From assembly GCA_963773745.1 (NCBI GenBank), contig CAVZCL010000003.1:292865-356864 (forward strand): a stretch of 64,000 nucleotides of DNA, read 5' to 3'. This document shows positions 53,944 to 62,184 of the stretch, one piece after another; the first letter of the stretch is position 1; each line of letters begins with the position of its first letter. A program made the translations under genes and the position numbers. Below the pieces are notes generated by a model. The model made no database searches. It worked only from the letters and a program-made list of their open reading frames with translations, and was not told where the DNA came from. This stretch comes from UBA5069 sp963773745 (lineage in GTDB: Bacteria; Chloroflexota; Anaerolineae; Caldilineales; Caldilineaceae).

Positions 53944-54249
53944 TTAGTCCGCGTCGGTGCGCAGGATCAGGTAGCGCAGGATGTCTTCGTTGAAGCGCAA
54001 ATAGCGTTCCACTTCCGCGGTCTTCAGCGGCGGCAGCGCAACGCGATGCAACATATAGACACCCTCGAAGAATTTGTTGATGGGATAGGCCAGCGTGCGC
54101 TTGCCCCACATCTCCGTGCCCTGCACCTCACCCGACTGGCCGGCAATCACCTGCGCCAACTTTTCGTTGAGGGCGGTGATGCCGTCCTCGCCCAGCGTAG
54201 GCCGGGCAACAAGGACCATCTCGTACTCGTTTCTCAATACGTCGGTCAT
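53944..54249 (-). CDS. rpsF: Ribosomal protein S6
   Basis: 101 residues from the ATG at 54249 (MTDVLRNEYEMVLVARPT), which follows AAGGAG. The S6 pattern is clear: GEVQGTEMWGKRTLAYPINK, FFEGVYMLHRVALPP and RYLRFNEDILRYLILR. It binds S18 in the 30S platform. The gene order is rpsF-rpsR with no ssb between, and with an 87-nt gap. A good promoter lies about 180 nt upstream, leaving a structured leader that could hold the S6:S18 autoregulatory site. Confidence 0.95.
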   Translation of the reverse strand: MTDVLRNEYEMVLVARPTLGEDGITALNEKLAQVIAGQSGEVQGTEMWGKRTLAYPINKFFEGVYMLHRVALPPLKTAEVERYLRFNEDILRYLILRTDAD

Positions 54250-54420
54250 GCTACAGCTAACTCCTTGCCTGCGAGCAGGCGGTGGCGTACAGGGGCGGCC
54301 CCCTTGCGCGCGGGCGCAAGCGGTGCGTTGTCTGTACTTTCTCTGGAGAGGCCCGCAGGATCGATTACCTGCGAACAGAAAGAACGAGAGCCGGCGCTGA
54401 CCGGGCTCCCGTTGCAGACC
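54250..54420 (-). other. Structured 5' leader of rpsF
   Basis: On the minus strand several short hairpins occur in series: CGCAGG / CCTGCG, CTTGCG / CGCAAG and GCCTG-CTCG-CAGGC, the last just before the ribosome-binding site. They may form the S6:S18-binding feedback element known upstream of bacterial rpsF. I cannot confirm its exact consensus. Confidence 0.45.
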
Positions 54421-54427
54421 ATCGGTT

Positions 54428-54456
54428 ACTATAGCACCGGCGCACGCGCGCTGCAA
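54428..54456 (-). promoter_or_regulatory. Promoter of the rpsF-rpsR-isomerase operon
   Basis: On the minus strand TTGCAG (54451-54456), a 17-nt spacer and TATAGT (54428-54433) form a good sigma70-type promoter, with transcription starting near 54421. Confidence 0.75.
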
Positions 54457-54555
54457 ATTTGTGGCACTTCGTTTGCCGGCGAAAGATGGGAAGTCGGGCG
54501 TCGGGTGTCGCGGTACCCGATACCCGAGCTGTCTAATTTGACGCCGCGCACGGCC

Positions 54556-57068
54556 ATGCGTACACTCGAGTTACGCATACAAAAGCATCCGGCTGTGTGC
54601 GTCTCCTCATCCTGCAGCAAGCCACGCCGCCCACAACTTATGCGGCCACCACGCCTCGCTTCCAACTCTCTGCATTGCGCGCACGCGGCGCGTGCGCGCC
54701 TGCGCTCCTTTGCGCTCTCCATCTGCTTCATCGCCTGCGCGTGCGGCATCCTCTTTGGCATGGCGGCAACGAGCGCTCGGGCCACTGCGCAGGCAGCCGG
54801 CGGCAGCTCCATCTCCGGGCGCATTGTGGATGCGCAGGGTGATCCGCTGGGCGGCATCCAAGTGTTGCTCTTTCGCGAAGATGGCGACGGCATCTGGGAC
54901 AACCGGTGATTTCGTGACGTACGTAGACCAAACTCCCGTCACAGGTCTCTTCCTTTTTCCGGCCTGGGACCGGGCGACTACCGACTGATTTTCACGGATC
55001 CGGCCGGCGACTTCGAGCCTGTCGCTTATCTGGGAAAACCGGATCTGGCATCCGCTACCACTGTGTCGCTTTCTACAGCTGACCCAAGAGATTTGCTGGA
55101 CATTGTCCTTGCGCCTGCGGCGCGGTTGAGCGGGCTTGTCACGATGCCCGGTGGCGATCCCCTTTCCGGCAACATCCAAGTGGACGTGTTCCAGGCGCTA
55201 GAGGGTGAGACTCCTGAGTGGCAGTCGGGTCCACGGGCTACACCGGACGCCAACGGTGCATATTCCATCGGCGGCTTGCGTGATGGCCGCTACCGCGTGC
55301 AGTTTACCGAGGTTCAGAGCCCTCCAGCTCGTCTTTGGTGAATACTTCGACGACCAGGCCACGCTCGAGAGCGCGACCGAAATTGTGCTTTCCAGCGGGC
55401 AAGTCATTACGGACATCAATGCCGTACTCGCGCCCTCTCGGCAATCACCGGCGCGGTAACTGTACCTCGACAACAGCACGCCAGAGCACATCTACGCGTG
55501 CCTGTTGCCTGCCGGTGCAGTGGTCCCGCCCAGTGGTATCTGGCAAACAACGGATTGCATCGAATCCAGGCCGGTCGAAAGCAGACGGAACATACAAGAT
55601 CAATGGTCTGCATGCACGGCGCCTATCGAGTGGTCTTTTTCGACACACGAGTGGCCGCCGCGCTATCTTGACCAGGCATTTAACCATCAGCCCGATATGG
55701 CGCGTGCGGACGTGATCGATTGCGCTTGCCGCCGGCACAACGCCGGGGACGTCAAACGTCACGGTGCGACCCAGCCGGTCACGTTGCCGGGACAGCCAAA
55801 GCGCCTGACGGTTCACTACTTGAGGATCGGACGTACGCCTATACCGGCCAGGCGCGACTGGATGGTGGTGAAAGTTCAGAGCGCACGCACGAATGAAGCG
55901 GGGCGATATACCTTCCAGACGTATGATCCCAATCACCTACAAGGTGGGCTTCTTTGATCCACAGGGGCGCTATGCGCCGGATTACCATGCTGCTCTGAAA
56001 CCCCATCGAGGCAACTGCCATCATCACACTGATGGTGTGCACCCAAATGTCGACGGCAAGCTCAGAGTCGGCAGCACTCTGCACGGGACGGGTCACTATG
56101 GATACTGCGCCGCTGCCCGGCGCGGAGGTAAGCCTCTATCTGCGCGGCAGGGAGTGGCTGACGCAAACGACGACCGACGCAGAAGGGCGCTATGCGTTTA
56201 CGGGGCTGGGCCTGGAGACGCACACGGTTTATGCACGCGACACGGCGGGAGAGTACACGCCGGCCAGCAGCGCGCCCTTCACGGTAACGGCCGAGAGATA
56301 CTCTTTCGCTACCCGATATTCAACTTGTGCCCGCGCCAACCCTCGTTGCGACAACGCCTGTGACGACGACCGGCCATGTGAGCACAACGGAAGGCGCTCC
56401 GGTTATGGGTGCGACAGTTACACTCTTCAAGGTGCCGGGTCTGCGGGCGCGCATCTTTGGGTGGGACGCCGAACCGTTTACCTGTGCGTCGGCGGCGTCG
56501 CTTGCTGACCCTCCGGTATGGGACACGGCTGCGCCTGTCAATGGCACGATCTTTGCCTGTCCCGCCGCCGAGGGGCTGGAGCCCGCCGTCAATCCGCAGC
56601 TCACGGGTGATTCGGGTGCCTTCGACTGGGTTTTGCCGCCGGGCTGCTGGTTCGTGCGCGTGACTGCGGACGGCTATGAGCCGGGGCAATCGGCGCTGGC
56701 AGGCGCGCCGCCGCGTATTGCAGGGCTGGATGTGGTGCTCGTGCCGTTACCCGCGACACCGACCTTGACTCCAATCGCCCACATGGACGGCAACCCGTAC
56801 TAAGACTCCACCCGTACACCCACGGCGAAGCGTACGCCCACGCCAACCGCCACGCAGACGCCGCTGCCGAACCCCACGGCCGTCGGCACGGCCACGGCTG
56901 CGCACACGCCCACAGCTATCAGCACGCCCACAGCCATTACCACGCCCACAAACACGGCAACGCCGACGTCCATCCCCGGCACACTCACGCCCGTGGGCGG
57001 CTGCGACCCCCGACGCGGCGACACCAACGCCCGATATGCGCGTGCTATTGCCCTTGGTGCAGAAATAG
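54556..57068 (+). pseudogene. Frameshifted secreted protein with carboxypeptidase-regulatory-like repeats
   Basis: A signal peptide-like N-terminus (SFALSICFIACACGILFGMA, from the ATG at 54556) leads to a first Cna-B/carboxypeptidase-regulatory-like domain (SISGRIVDAQGDPLGGIQVLLF). Pieces of further such domains follow in changing frames: RLSGLVTMPGGDPLSGNIQV, GAEVSLYLRGREWLTQTTTD and TTGHVSTTEGAPVMGATVTL. At least eight frame changes in 2.5 kb exceed those in other genes here, so this is probably a decaying gene. A Thr-Pro-rich stretch (56800-57020) precedes MRVLLPLVQK and a stop at 57066-57068. That tail is like two other secreted proteins in this window. Confidence 0.75.
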
Positions 57069-57159
57069 CGCGCAAAAGAAACACGCCCGGCTGCTCGCCA
57101 AGCGCGTTGTGCTGTAGAATCCCCAAAGCCGACCTCCTACGCCAATGTCGACGCAGCGC

Positions 57160-58308
57160 TTACGGCCGGTATTGCGCTTCAACCAGCGTGCAAATGCGGT
57201 CGAGGTCGCCCTCGCTGAGGCTTGAGCCCGAGGGCAGACAGAGGCCGCGCGCGAAGAGATCTTCTGCGACATTACCGCCCACGGCTTCAGCGGTGGCGAA
57301 GGCGGGCTGCATATGCAGCGGCTTCCAGACGGGGCGCGCTTCGATGTTCTCCACCTCCAGAGCGCAGCGAATGGCTTCGCGGTCTGCGCCGAATTGGGCG
57401 GGATCAACCGTGATGCACGTGAGCCAACGCGCGTGCCGCCCCCATGGGGCCTCGGGCATGAAGTCGATGCCGGCCAAGCGCCCAAGCCGCTCGCTGTAGC
57501 AATCGAAGTTGCGCCGCCGCGCCTGGACGCGCTCCTCAAGCACCTCAAGCTGGCCGCGACCAATCCCCGCCAGAATGTTGCTCATGCGGTAGTTGTAGCC
57601 GATTTCCGAGTGCTGGTAGTGGGGGGCATTGTCGCGCGCCTGCGTGGCAAGCTTGCGCGCGTGCTCCACAAGCGCACTCTCATCCGAGACGAGCATGCCA
57701 CCGCCTGAGGTGGTGATGATCTTGTTGCCGTTGAAGGAGTAAATGCCCACTTTGCCGAATGTGCCTGGGCTCCGTTCGTGGTATGTGCTGCCCAGCGCTT
57801 CGGCGGCGTCCTCAATCAGAGTGACGCCGTGACGCTCGCATGCGGCCTGCACAGGGGCGATGTCGGCGCTCTGCCCGTAGAGGTGCACGAGAATGACGGC
57901 TTTGGGCAATTTTCCGCTACGGGCGCGTGCGTCCAGCGTCTCGACGAGCAGCGCCGGGTCCATGTTCCACGAGGTGCGTTCGCTGTCGATGAAGGTGGGG
58001 CGGCCGCCCAGGTAGACAATCGGGTTGGCGCTGGCGGCAAAGGTGAGCGTGGAGCAAAGGACTTCGTCACCCGGGCCCACGCCGGCGAGGATGAGCGCCA
58101 GATGCAGCGCGGCCGTGCCCGATGAGACGGCGGCGGCATGGCGCGCGCCTACGGCCTGGGCAAATTCTCGCTCGAACGCGTCCACGTGCGGCCCTACGGG
58201 GGCCACCCAGTTGGTGGCAAAGGCTTCGTTGACGTAGCCCTGCTCGCGCCCGGACATATGCGGCGGCGAGAGGTAGATGCGCGGCGGCGCGGCAACTGCC
58301 ACGCTCAT
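57160..58308 (-). CDS. DegT/DnrJ/EryC1-family sugar aminotransferase (PglE-like)
   Basis: 382 residues. A PLP-dependent aminotransferase that turns a nucleotide-keto-sugar into an amino sugar. Key features are FATNWVAPVGPHVDAFE, the SSGTAALHLAL phosphate site, EDAAEALGSTY, and the PLP-binding Lys in SFNGNKIITTSGGGM. Also present are NYRMSNILAGIGRGQLEVL and the C-terminal RPVWKPLHMQP motif. The set matches the PglE/WbpE-type C4-aminotransferases that act in bacillosamine-like synthesis. It is the last gene of the operon and overlaps the ACP stop codon by 4 nt. The glutamate donor is assumed. Confidence 0.92.
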   Translation of the reverse strand: MSVAVAAPPRIYLSPPHMSGREQGYVNEAFATNWVAPVGPHVDAFEREFAQAVGARHAAAVSSGTAALHLALILAGVGPGDEVLCSTLTFAASANPIVYLGGRPTFIDSERTSWNMDPALLVETLDARARSGKLPKAVILVHLYGQSADIAPVQAACERHGVTLIEDAAEALGSTYHERSPGTFGKVGIYSFNGNKIITTSGGGMLVSDESALVEHARKLATQARDNAPHYQHSEIGYNYRMSNILAGIGRGQLEVLEERVQARRRNFDCYSERLGRLAGIDFMPEAPWGRHARWLTCITVDPAQFGADREAIRCALEVENIEARPVWKPLHMQPAFATAEAVGGNVAEDLFARGLCLPSGSSLSEGDLDRICTLVEAQYRP

Positions 58309-58559
58309 GCGGCGCGCTCGGCGAAGTGACTGTTGAGATACGCGACGACATCTTTTACCGAATCGAGCTTTGCAAAATCCTCGTCGGGGATCTGGATGCC
58401 GTACTTCTCTTCCACCTGCGTGAAGATGGTGAGTGCGTCCAGCGAATCGATGCCCTGTGTATGGAAGGGTTCGTCCACATCGAGAAAATCGACATAGACG
58501 CCGGGGAGGTTAAGCTCGCGCAGAACGTTGAGGACGTCTTCCTGGGTGATAAGTGCCAT
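58305..58559 (-). CDS. Acyl carrier protein (second copy)
   Basis: 84 residues from the ATG at 58559 (MALITQEDVLNVL). The phosphopantetheine serine sits in QGIDSLDALTIF. The rest is a typical acidic ACP (EEKYGIQIPDEDFAKLDSVK). Its start follows a 135-nt gap after the acetyltransferase gene, and its end overlaps the aminotransferase start by 4 nt. Two ACP genes in a glycan operon imply that thioester-bound acyl groups are built or delivered here. Confidence 0.92.
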   Translation of the reverse strand: MALITQEDVLNVLRELNLPGVYVDFLDVDEPFHTQGIDSLDALTIFTQVEEKYGIQIPDEDFAKLDSVKDVVAYLNSHFAERAA

Positions 58560-58694
58560 AATCAATATCCTTGGTGCGAAATACAATACATCGAAGTAAA
58601 TGCGGCGTAATGCCTTCAGCATAGCACCGTTCTATGCCATGTGTGCAACCGTGCGGCGCGCAGTGAAGCAAGGACCTTCAACTTAACAGCGTAG

Positions 58695-59325
58695 TCAATG
58701 GCCTGCAACCGCTTTTGCCGGCACACCGACAACGGTTACCTGCTCGGACACATCCCGAATAACCACCGAGCCTGCACCAACGACCGCGTTGACACCAATT
58801 TCGCGCACGCCGGTCATGACAGTGGCGCCAATGCCGACAAACGCGGCGCTTGCCAGGTGAATACCGGCGCCAATATTGACGCCCGTGGACACAAAGACGC
58901 CATGCTCCAAGCGGGAATGGTGCGCGATCTTTGCGCCCATGCTGATGATGCAATCATCGCCAATTGTGACGAAAGGCATGAGCAGCACACCGGCAAGAAT
59001 GGCGGTTCCCTGCCCGATCAGCGTGCCTTTGGGAATGAGCGCTGATGGATGGATCAGCGCGGGCGTATTCAGCCCGGCCAGCGCGTGCGCCAGCCATGAT
59101 CCGCATACGCGCACAGTTGTTGCCGACGGCTACGAAAAGATCACAGCCCTCACAGCGGTGGTAAGCGCCCGTGGGACCAAGCACAGGCGCGCTCTGTACA
59201 ATTGTACCGACGACGGCAGGATCGTCATCCAGAAAGCCAACGACCTCATAATCAAGGTCATGCACCAGGTAATGCCAATAGACAAGACCATAACTGCCCA
59301 CACCGGCAATAATCGCACGTTTCAC
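58695..59325 (-). CDS. NeuD/PglD-type sugar N-acetyltransferase, one frameshift
   Basis: About 210 residues after correction. The N-terminal part is a Rossmann-like nucleotide-sugar-binding domain (MKRAIIAGVGSYGLVYWHYL; FLDDDPAVVG). Near 59090 the frame changes by one base after GNNCARMR. It continues in the other frame as a left-handed beta-helix of hexapeptide repeats (LIHPSALIPKGTLIGQGTAI; VTIGDDCIISMGAKIAHHSR), with the catalytic His in AHHSRL. PglD-type enzymes acetylate UDP-4-amino sugars made by DegT aminotransferases such as the one in this operon. Confidence 0.86.
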
Positions 59326-59393
59326 AGTCGATATTTCCAGAATCCAGTTCTTGCCCGTTGCTTGTTGAAACGTGCGTTTTGGCGCCGCGCAGG

Positions 59394-59633
59394 CTAATTC
59401 GTAGCGATGGTTGCGTAGGCAGCCAGCGCCGCCACCGAGTTCAGCCCTGGAATCTCATCGTCAGGGATCTTCAAGCCGAAGGTCTCTTCTACGTTGAGGT
59501 AGATGGACATGGCATCCAGCGAATCAATGCCCTGGTCGCGAAAGGTGGCGTCAATCTGCAGTGTGTCGGCCTCAATTTCAGGGATGTCGGCTTTGCGAAT
59601 GATGGCGAGAATATCTTGCGCTGTAACAATCAT
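59394..59633 (-). CDS. Acyl carrier protein (first copy)
   Basis: 79 residues. The phosphopantetheine site is QGIDSLDAMSIYLNV. The sequence MIVTAQDILAIIRKADIPEI and TFGLKIPDDEIPGLNSVAAL marks an ACP, but it differs enough from the second ACP in this operon to suggest separate roles. It lies just downstream of the KAS III-like enzyme, its probable partner. Confidence 0.9.
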   Translation of the reverse strand: MIVTAQDILAIIRKADIPEIEADTLQIDATFRDQGIDSLDAMSIYLNVEETFGLKIPDDEIPGLNSVAALAAYATIATN

Positions 59634-59686
59634 GCGGGCTACTCCTCCATGTAGTCGATGGCTAACAATGTATGGCTGTGTTCGAC

Positions 59687-60628
59687 CTACGTCATGCGCT
59701 GCAGCAGGCCGCTGGACCAGGAAAGACCGACCCCAAAGCCGCTGACAACGAGCGTGCGCATGCCGGTATCGTCCATTAAATCTGCCAGCATGATCGGGAT
59801 TGACGAAGAGACCGCATTGCCATATTCACCGGCCAAAAAGGGGGCTTTGCTTTCATCCACCTGGAGGCGCGTGGCAATCGTGCGCAGCATGTAGCGTGAT
59901 CCCTGGTGAAGCAGAAAGCGGTCCACATCGTCGATGGCAACCTGGTTCATTTCGAGCAACAGACGGATGTCATCGGGGACGCGGCGCGCCGCAAAATCAA
60001 AAATGCCTCGCCCGTTCATGCTCAACTGCCCATTGCGGCAGATTAGGTGCTCATAATCCTTGCCAATTGTGCCGAACGTAAAGCGGCCGCTGCGGAAACG
60101 CGCCGTGTTGTGAATCCAGGTCGCAGCGGCGGCATCCCCAAAGAGCATGACGGTGTTCTTGTCATCAGGGTCCACAATTTTGGAGTAGGGATCCGCTGTC
60201 ACAAGCAACCCGCTCCGCAGTCCGTTCCGCGCCATGAACGCCTCAACCACACTGAGGCCGTAGACCCAGCCGCTGCACCCCATTGAGATGTCGAAGGCTG
60301 CACAACGCTCTGCCAGGCCCAACTTGCCGTGCACAATGGCGGCCGTGTGGGGCAGATTGTAGTCAGGGTTTTGCGTCACGACGACGAGACAGTCCACCGC
60401 TGCGAGATCGAGCGCGCTTGTTGCCTCCAGCGCGCGTACGGCGTGCACTGCCAGGTCGGACGTCGCATCTTCCTCCGCTTTGACGAGCGTACGGCGTACG
60501 CCCAGCTTGTCGTTGACAAAGCGCTCGTCTACACCGAACTGCGCCATGCGTTCAAAGTTGGAGACGCCGGCAGCGGGCAAGTAGACGCCAATGCCGGCAA
60601 TACCAAGCGTTTCAGGTGAAGCCATCAT
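59687..60628 (-). CDS. 3-oxoacyl-ACP synthase III (FabH/KAS III family)
   Basis: 313 residues. A thiolase-fold condensing enzyme with the triad Cys in DISMGCSGWVYGL, His in LLHQGSRYML and Asn in GEYGNAVSSSIP. It joins an acyl-CoA primer to malonyl-ACP, or transfers an acyl group, as several KAS III-like enzymes in secondary metabolism do. N-terminal GIAGIGVYLPAAGVSNFERM is typical. The preceding gene's stop overlaps its start by 4 nt. Being next to an ACP and a hotdog-like protein suggests a small dedicated acyl pathway. Confidence 0.92.
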   Translation of the reverse strand: MMASPETLGIAGIGVYLPAAGVSNFERMAQFGVDERFVNDKLGVRRTLVKAEEDATSDLAVHAVRALEATSALDLAAVDCLVVVTQNPDYNLPHTAAIVHGKLGLAERCAAFDISMGCSGWVYGLSVVEAFMARNGLRSGLLVTADPYSKIVDPDDKNTVMLFGDAAAATWIHNTARFRSGRFTFGTIGKDYEHLICRNGQLSMNGRGIFDFAARRVPDDIRLLLEMNQVAIDDVDRFLLHQGSRYMLRTIATRLQVDESKAPFLAGEYGNAVSSSIPIMLADLMDDTGMRTLVVSGFGVGLSWSSGLLQRMT

Positions 60629-61245
60629 GCGGGGGCCACCTTGCTAAAGTACATTTCGCCTGCAGACGTGCCGTTGACTGTGAGGGCGGTGCGCGTCATG
60701 CGGGTGCCCATCACAGCCGTAATCTGCAAAGTGATGTCGGCATCGGCAACGGCAGGCAGCGGGCGGGGGATAACAAGGCGGGTGAAGTACCACTTGCCCG
60801 GCCCTTCCATCGTGCGCAGCACGAGCTGCTTGTTGAGCGCGACCAGCACTTCAATTGGGCTGTACGCGCTGACGTTGCGGATGTTAAGGGTGCGGGCGGC
60901 TGCGTCGATTGCAGCGCCCACCGCAATCGCATCCTCATCGTAGTCGTAGCGACAGTCCACGGCGCTTGCGTTCTCCACAAAGTGTGCCTTGTGGCGCACG
61001 CCTGCCACCACAAAACGGATGGCAACGGCCGTGGCAGGGGGCGCTGGCGCATCCACAGGCTGGATACTGCCTGTTAGCCCGTGACGGACGATCTTGTGGA
61101 TGGCCAGGTCAATCTCCTTGATGGGCTGCTGCAGCGGCACGCCCATTGCCTCCTGCAGCCACGGCGCCATGAGATTGTACATGTCGGTGCCATGGACGTA
61201 GTCGCGGCTTGCCTTGAAGCAAAATGCAAAGTCCCGTTCGTGCAT
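60625..61245 (-). CDS. Hotdog-fold-like protein of unknown function
   Basis: 206 residues, not assigned to a named family. The C-terminal half (VLVALNKQLVLRTMEGPGKW, YFTRLVIPRPLPAVADADIT, RTALTVNGTSAGEMYFSKV) matches the spacing of the second half of FabZ-type hotdog dehydratases. The FabZ H-x3-GD motif is absent. The N-terminal half (residues 1-105) may be a second hotdog fold. It overlaps the KAS III start by 4 nt, so it probably acts on the same ACP-bound chain, for example as a thioesterase, acyltransferase or inactive scaffold (inference). Confidence 0.6.
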   Translation of the reverse strand: MHERDFAFCFKASRDYVHGTDMYNLMAPWLQEAMGVPLQQPIKEIDLAIHKIVRHGLTGSIQPVDAPAPPATAVAIRFVVAGVRHKAHFVENASAVDCRYDYDEDAIAVGAAIDAAARTLNIRNVSAYSPIEVLVALNKQLVLRTMEGPGKWYFTRLVIPRPLPAVADADITLQITAVMGTRMTRTALTVNGTSAGEMYFSKVAPA

Positions 61246-61279
61246 TTCGACGCCTTCCTGAGAATCGGGTGCTGTCCAG

Positions 61280-62161
61280 CTATTTTGCGCGTGCGGTCGC
61301 GTAGTCGCGCAGCCGGCTCCGGTGGCTGGTAGCGAAGTTGCCGGAGACTACAGCACCCTCGGCCACATCTTCAATGACGACGCTGCCAATCAGCACACGC
61401 GCCCGATCGCCCACGGCAATGCTATCGGTCAGTGTAACGCTTGGGCCAATCCATACATGGTTGCCAATGGTGACACCGCCCGAAATCTGTGTGTTGCCAC
61501 TGATCATGGTGTGGTGGCCAATGCGCCCCGCATGGCCCACGGATACCTTCACGCTGATCTGCGTGTCATCGCCAATTTCGGTGTAGACAGCGTTGTAGGC
61601 GCGCTGGATTATGGCATTGGCCAGCACCTGGCAGCGGGCGCCAATGCGTACGCCGCCTGCAAAGTCCACCGGATAGAGGCTGCCGTCAATGCGCAGGTTC
61701 TGCAGACCACGCGTGCCGGTGACGACATTCTCACCAATGTAGGTATCCGCACCAATGATTGTGTAGTCGCCAATAATCGCGTATTCAGCGATGACAGCGC
61801 CCGGCCCAATTTGCACATGGCGGCCAATGCGCGCGGTTTCCGCAATCTGCGCCGTCGCATCGATGTGGCCGCCGCTGTGGACGGCCATGTCATGCTCGCG
61901 CACAAGTACATTGTGCAAATCATAGTAGGCTTGCTGGGGGTTGTCGGCAATGGTCACGCCCAGCGTTTCCGGCACAGCCGCGGCAAGCGCAGGCGGGACA
62001 ATCACGGAGGTAATGCAGGGGTTCTGCAGAACCAGCGTCAGAAAGCGCTGCTCCTGCACAAAACAAATGGAATCCGGCACGTCGCTTGTGGGGAGCATTG
62101 TCCACAGGAACGAGCCGTCACGCGGGACGCGGGATCGGGGAAAGAAATCGGCTAATTTCAC
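61280..62161 (-). CDS. LpxD-like hexapeptide-repeat acyltransferase
   Basis: 293 residues. An LpxD-like N-terminal domain (SDVPDSICFVQEQRFLTLVL, ADNPQQAYYDLHNVL) is followed by a left-handed beta-helix with more than ten hexapeptide turns (HVQIGPGAVIAEYAIIGDYT; HVWIGPSVTLTDSIAVGD). The catalytic His probably lies in VSVGHAGRIGHHT. LpxD moves a hydroxyacyl group from ACP to the 2-amino group of a UDP-amino sugar. Here ACP and KAS III genes in the same operon would supply the acyl group. It is not part of a lipid A gene set, so an amide-acylated glycan is more likely than LPS. Confidence 0.85.
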   Translation of the reverse strand: MKLADFFPRSRVPRDGSFLWTMLPTSDVPDSICFVQEQRFLTLVLQNPCITSVIVPPALAAAVPETLGVTIADNPQQAYYDLHNVLVREHDMAVHSGGHIDATAQIAETARIGRHVQIGPGAVIAEYAIIGDYTIIGADTYIGENVVTGTRGLQNLRIDGSLYPVDFAGGVRIGARCQVLANAIIQRAYNAVYTEIGDDTQISVKVSVGHAGRIGHHTMISGNTQISGGVTIGNHVWIGPSVTLTDSIAVGDRARVLIGSVVIEDVAEGAVVSGNFATSHRSRLRDYATARAK

Positions 62162-62184
62162 AAGGACCTCGCGTGGCTGTTGCC

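Noticed and set aside
56800..57020. Thr-Pro-rich plus-strand stretch as a separate gene
   Set aside because: It continues from the frameshifted secreted gene and leads into its LLPLVQK tail, so it is part of that pseudogene.
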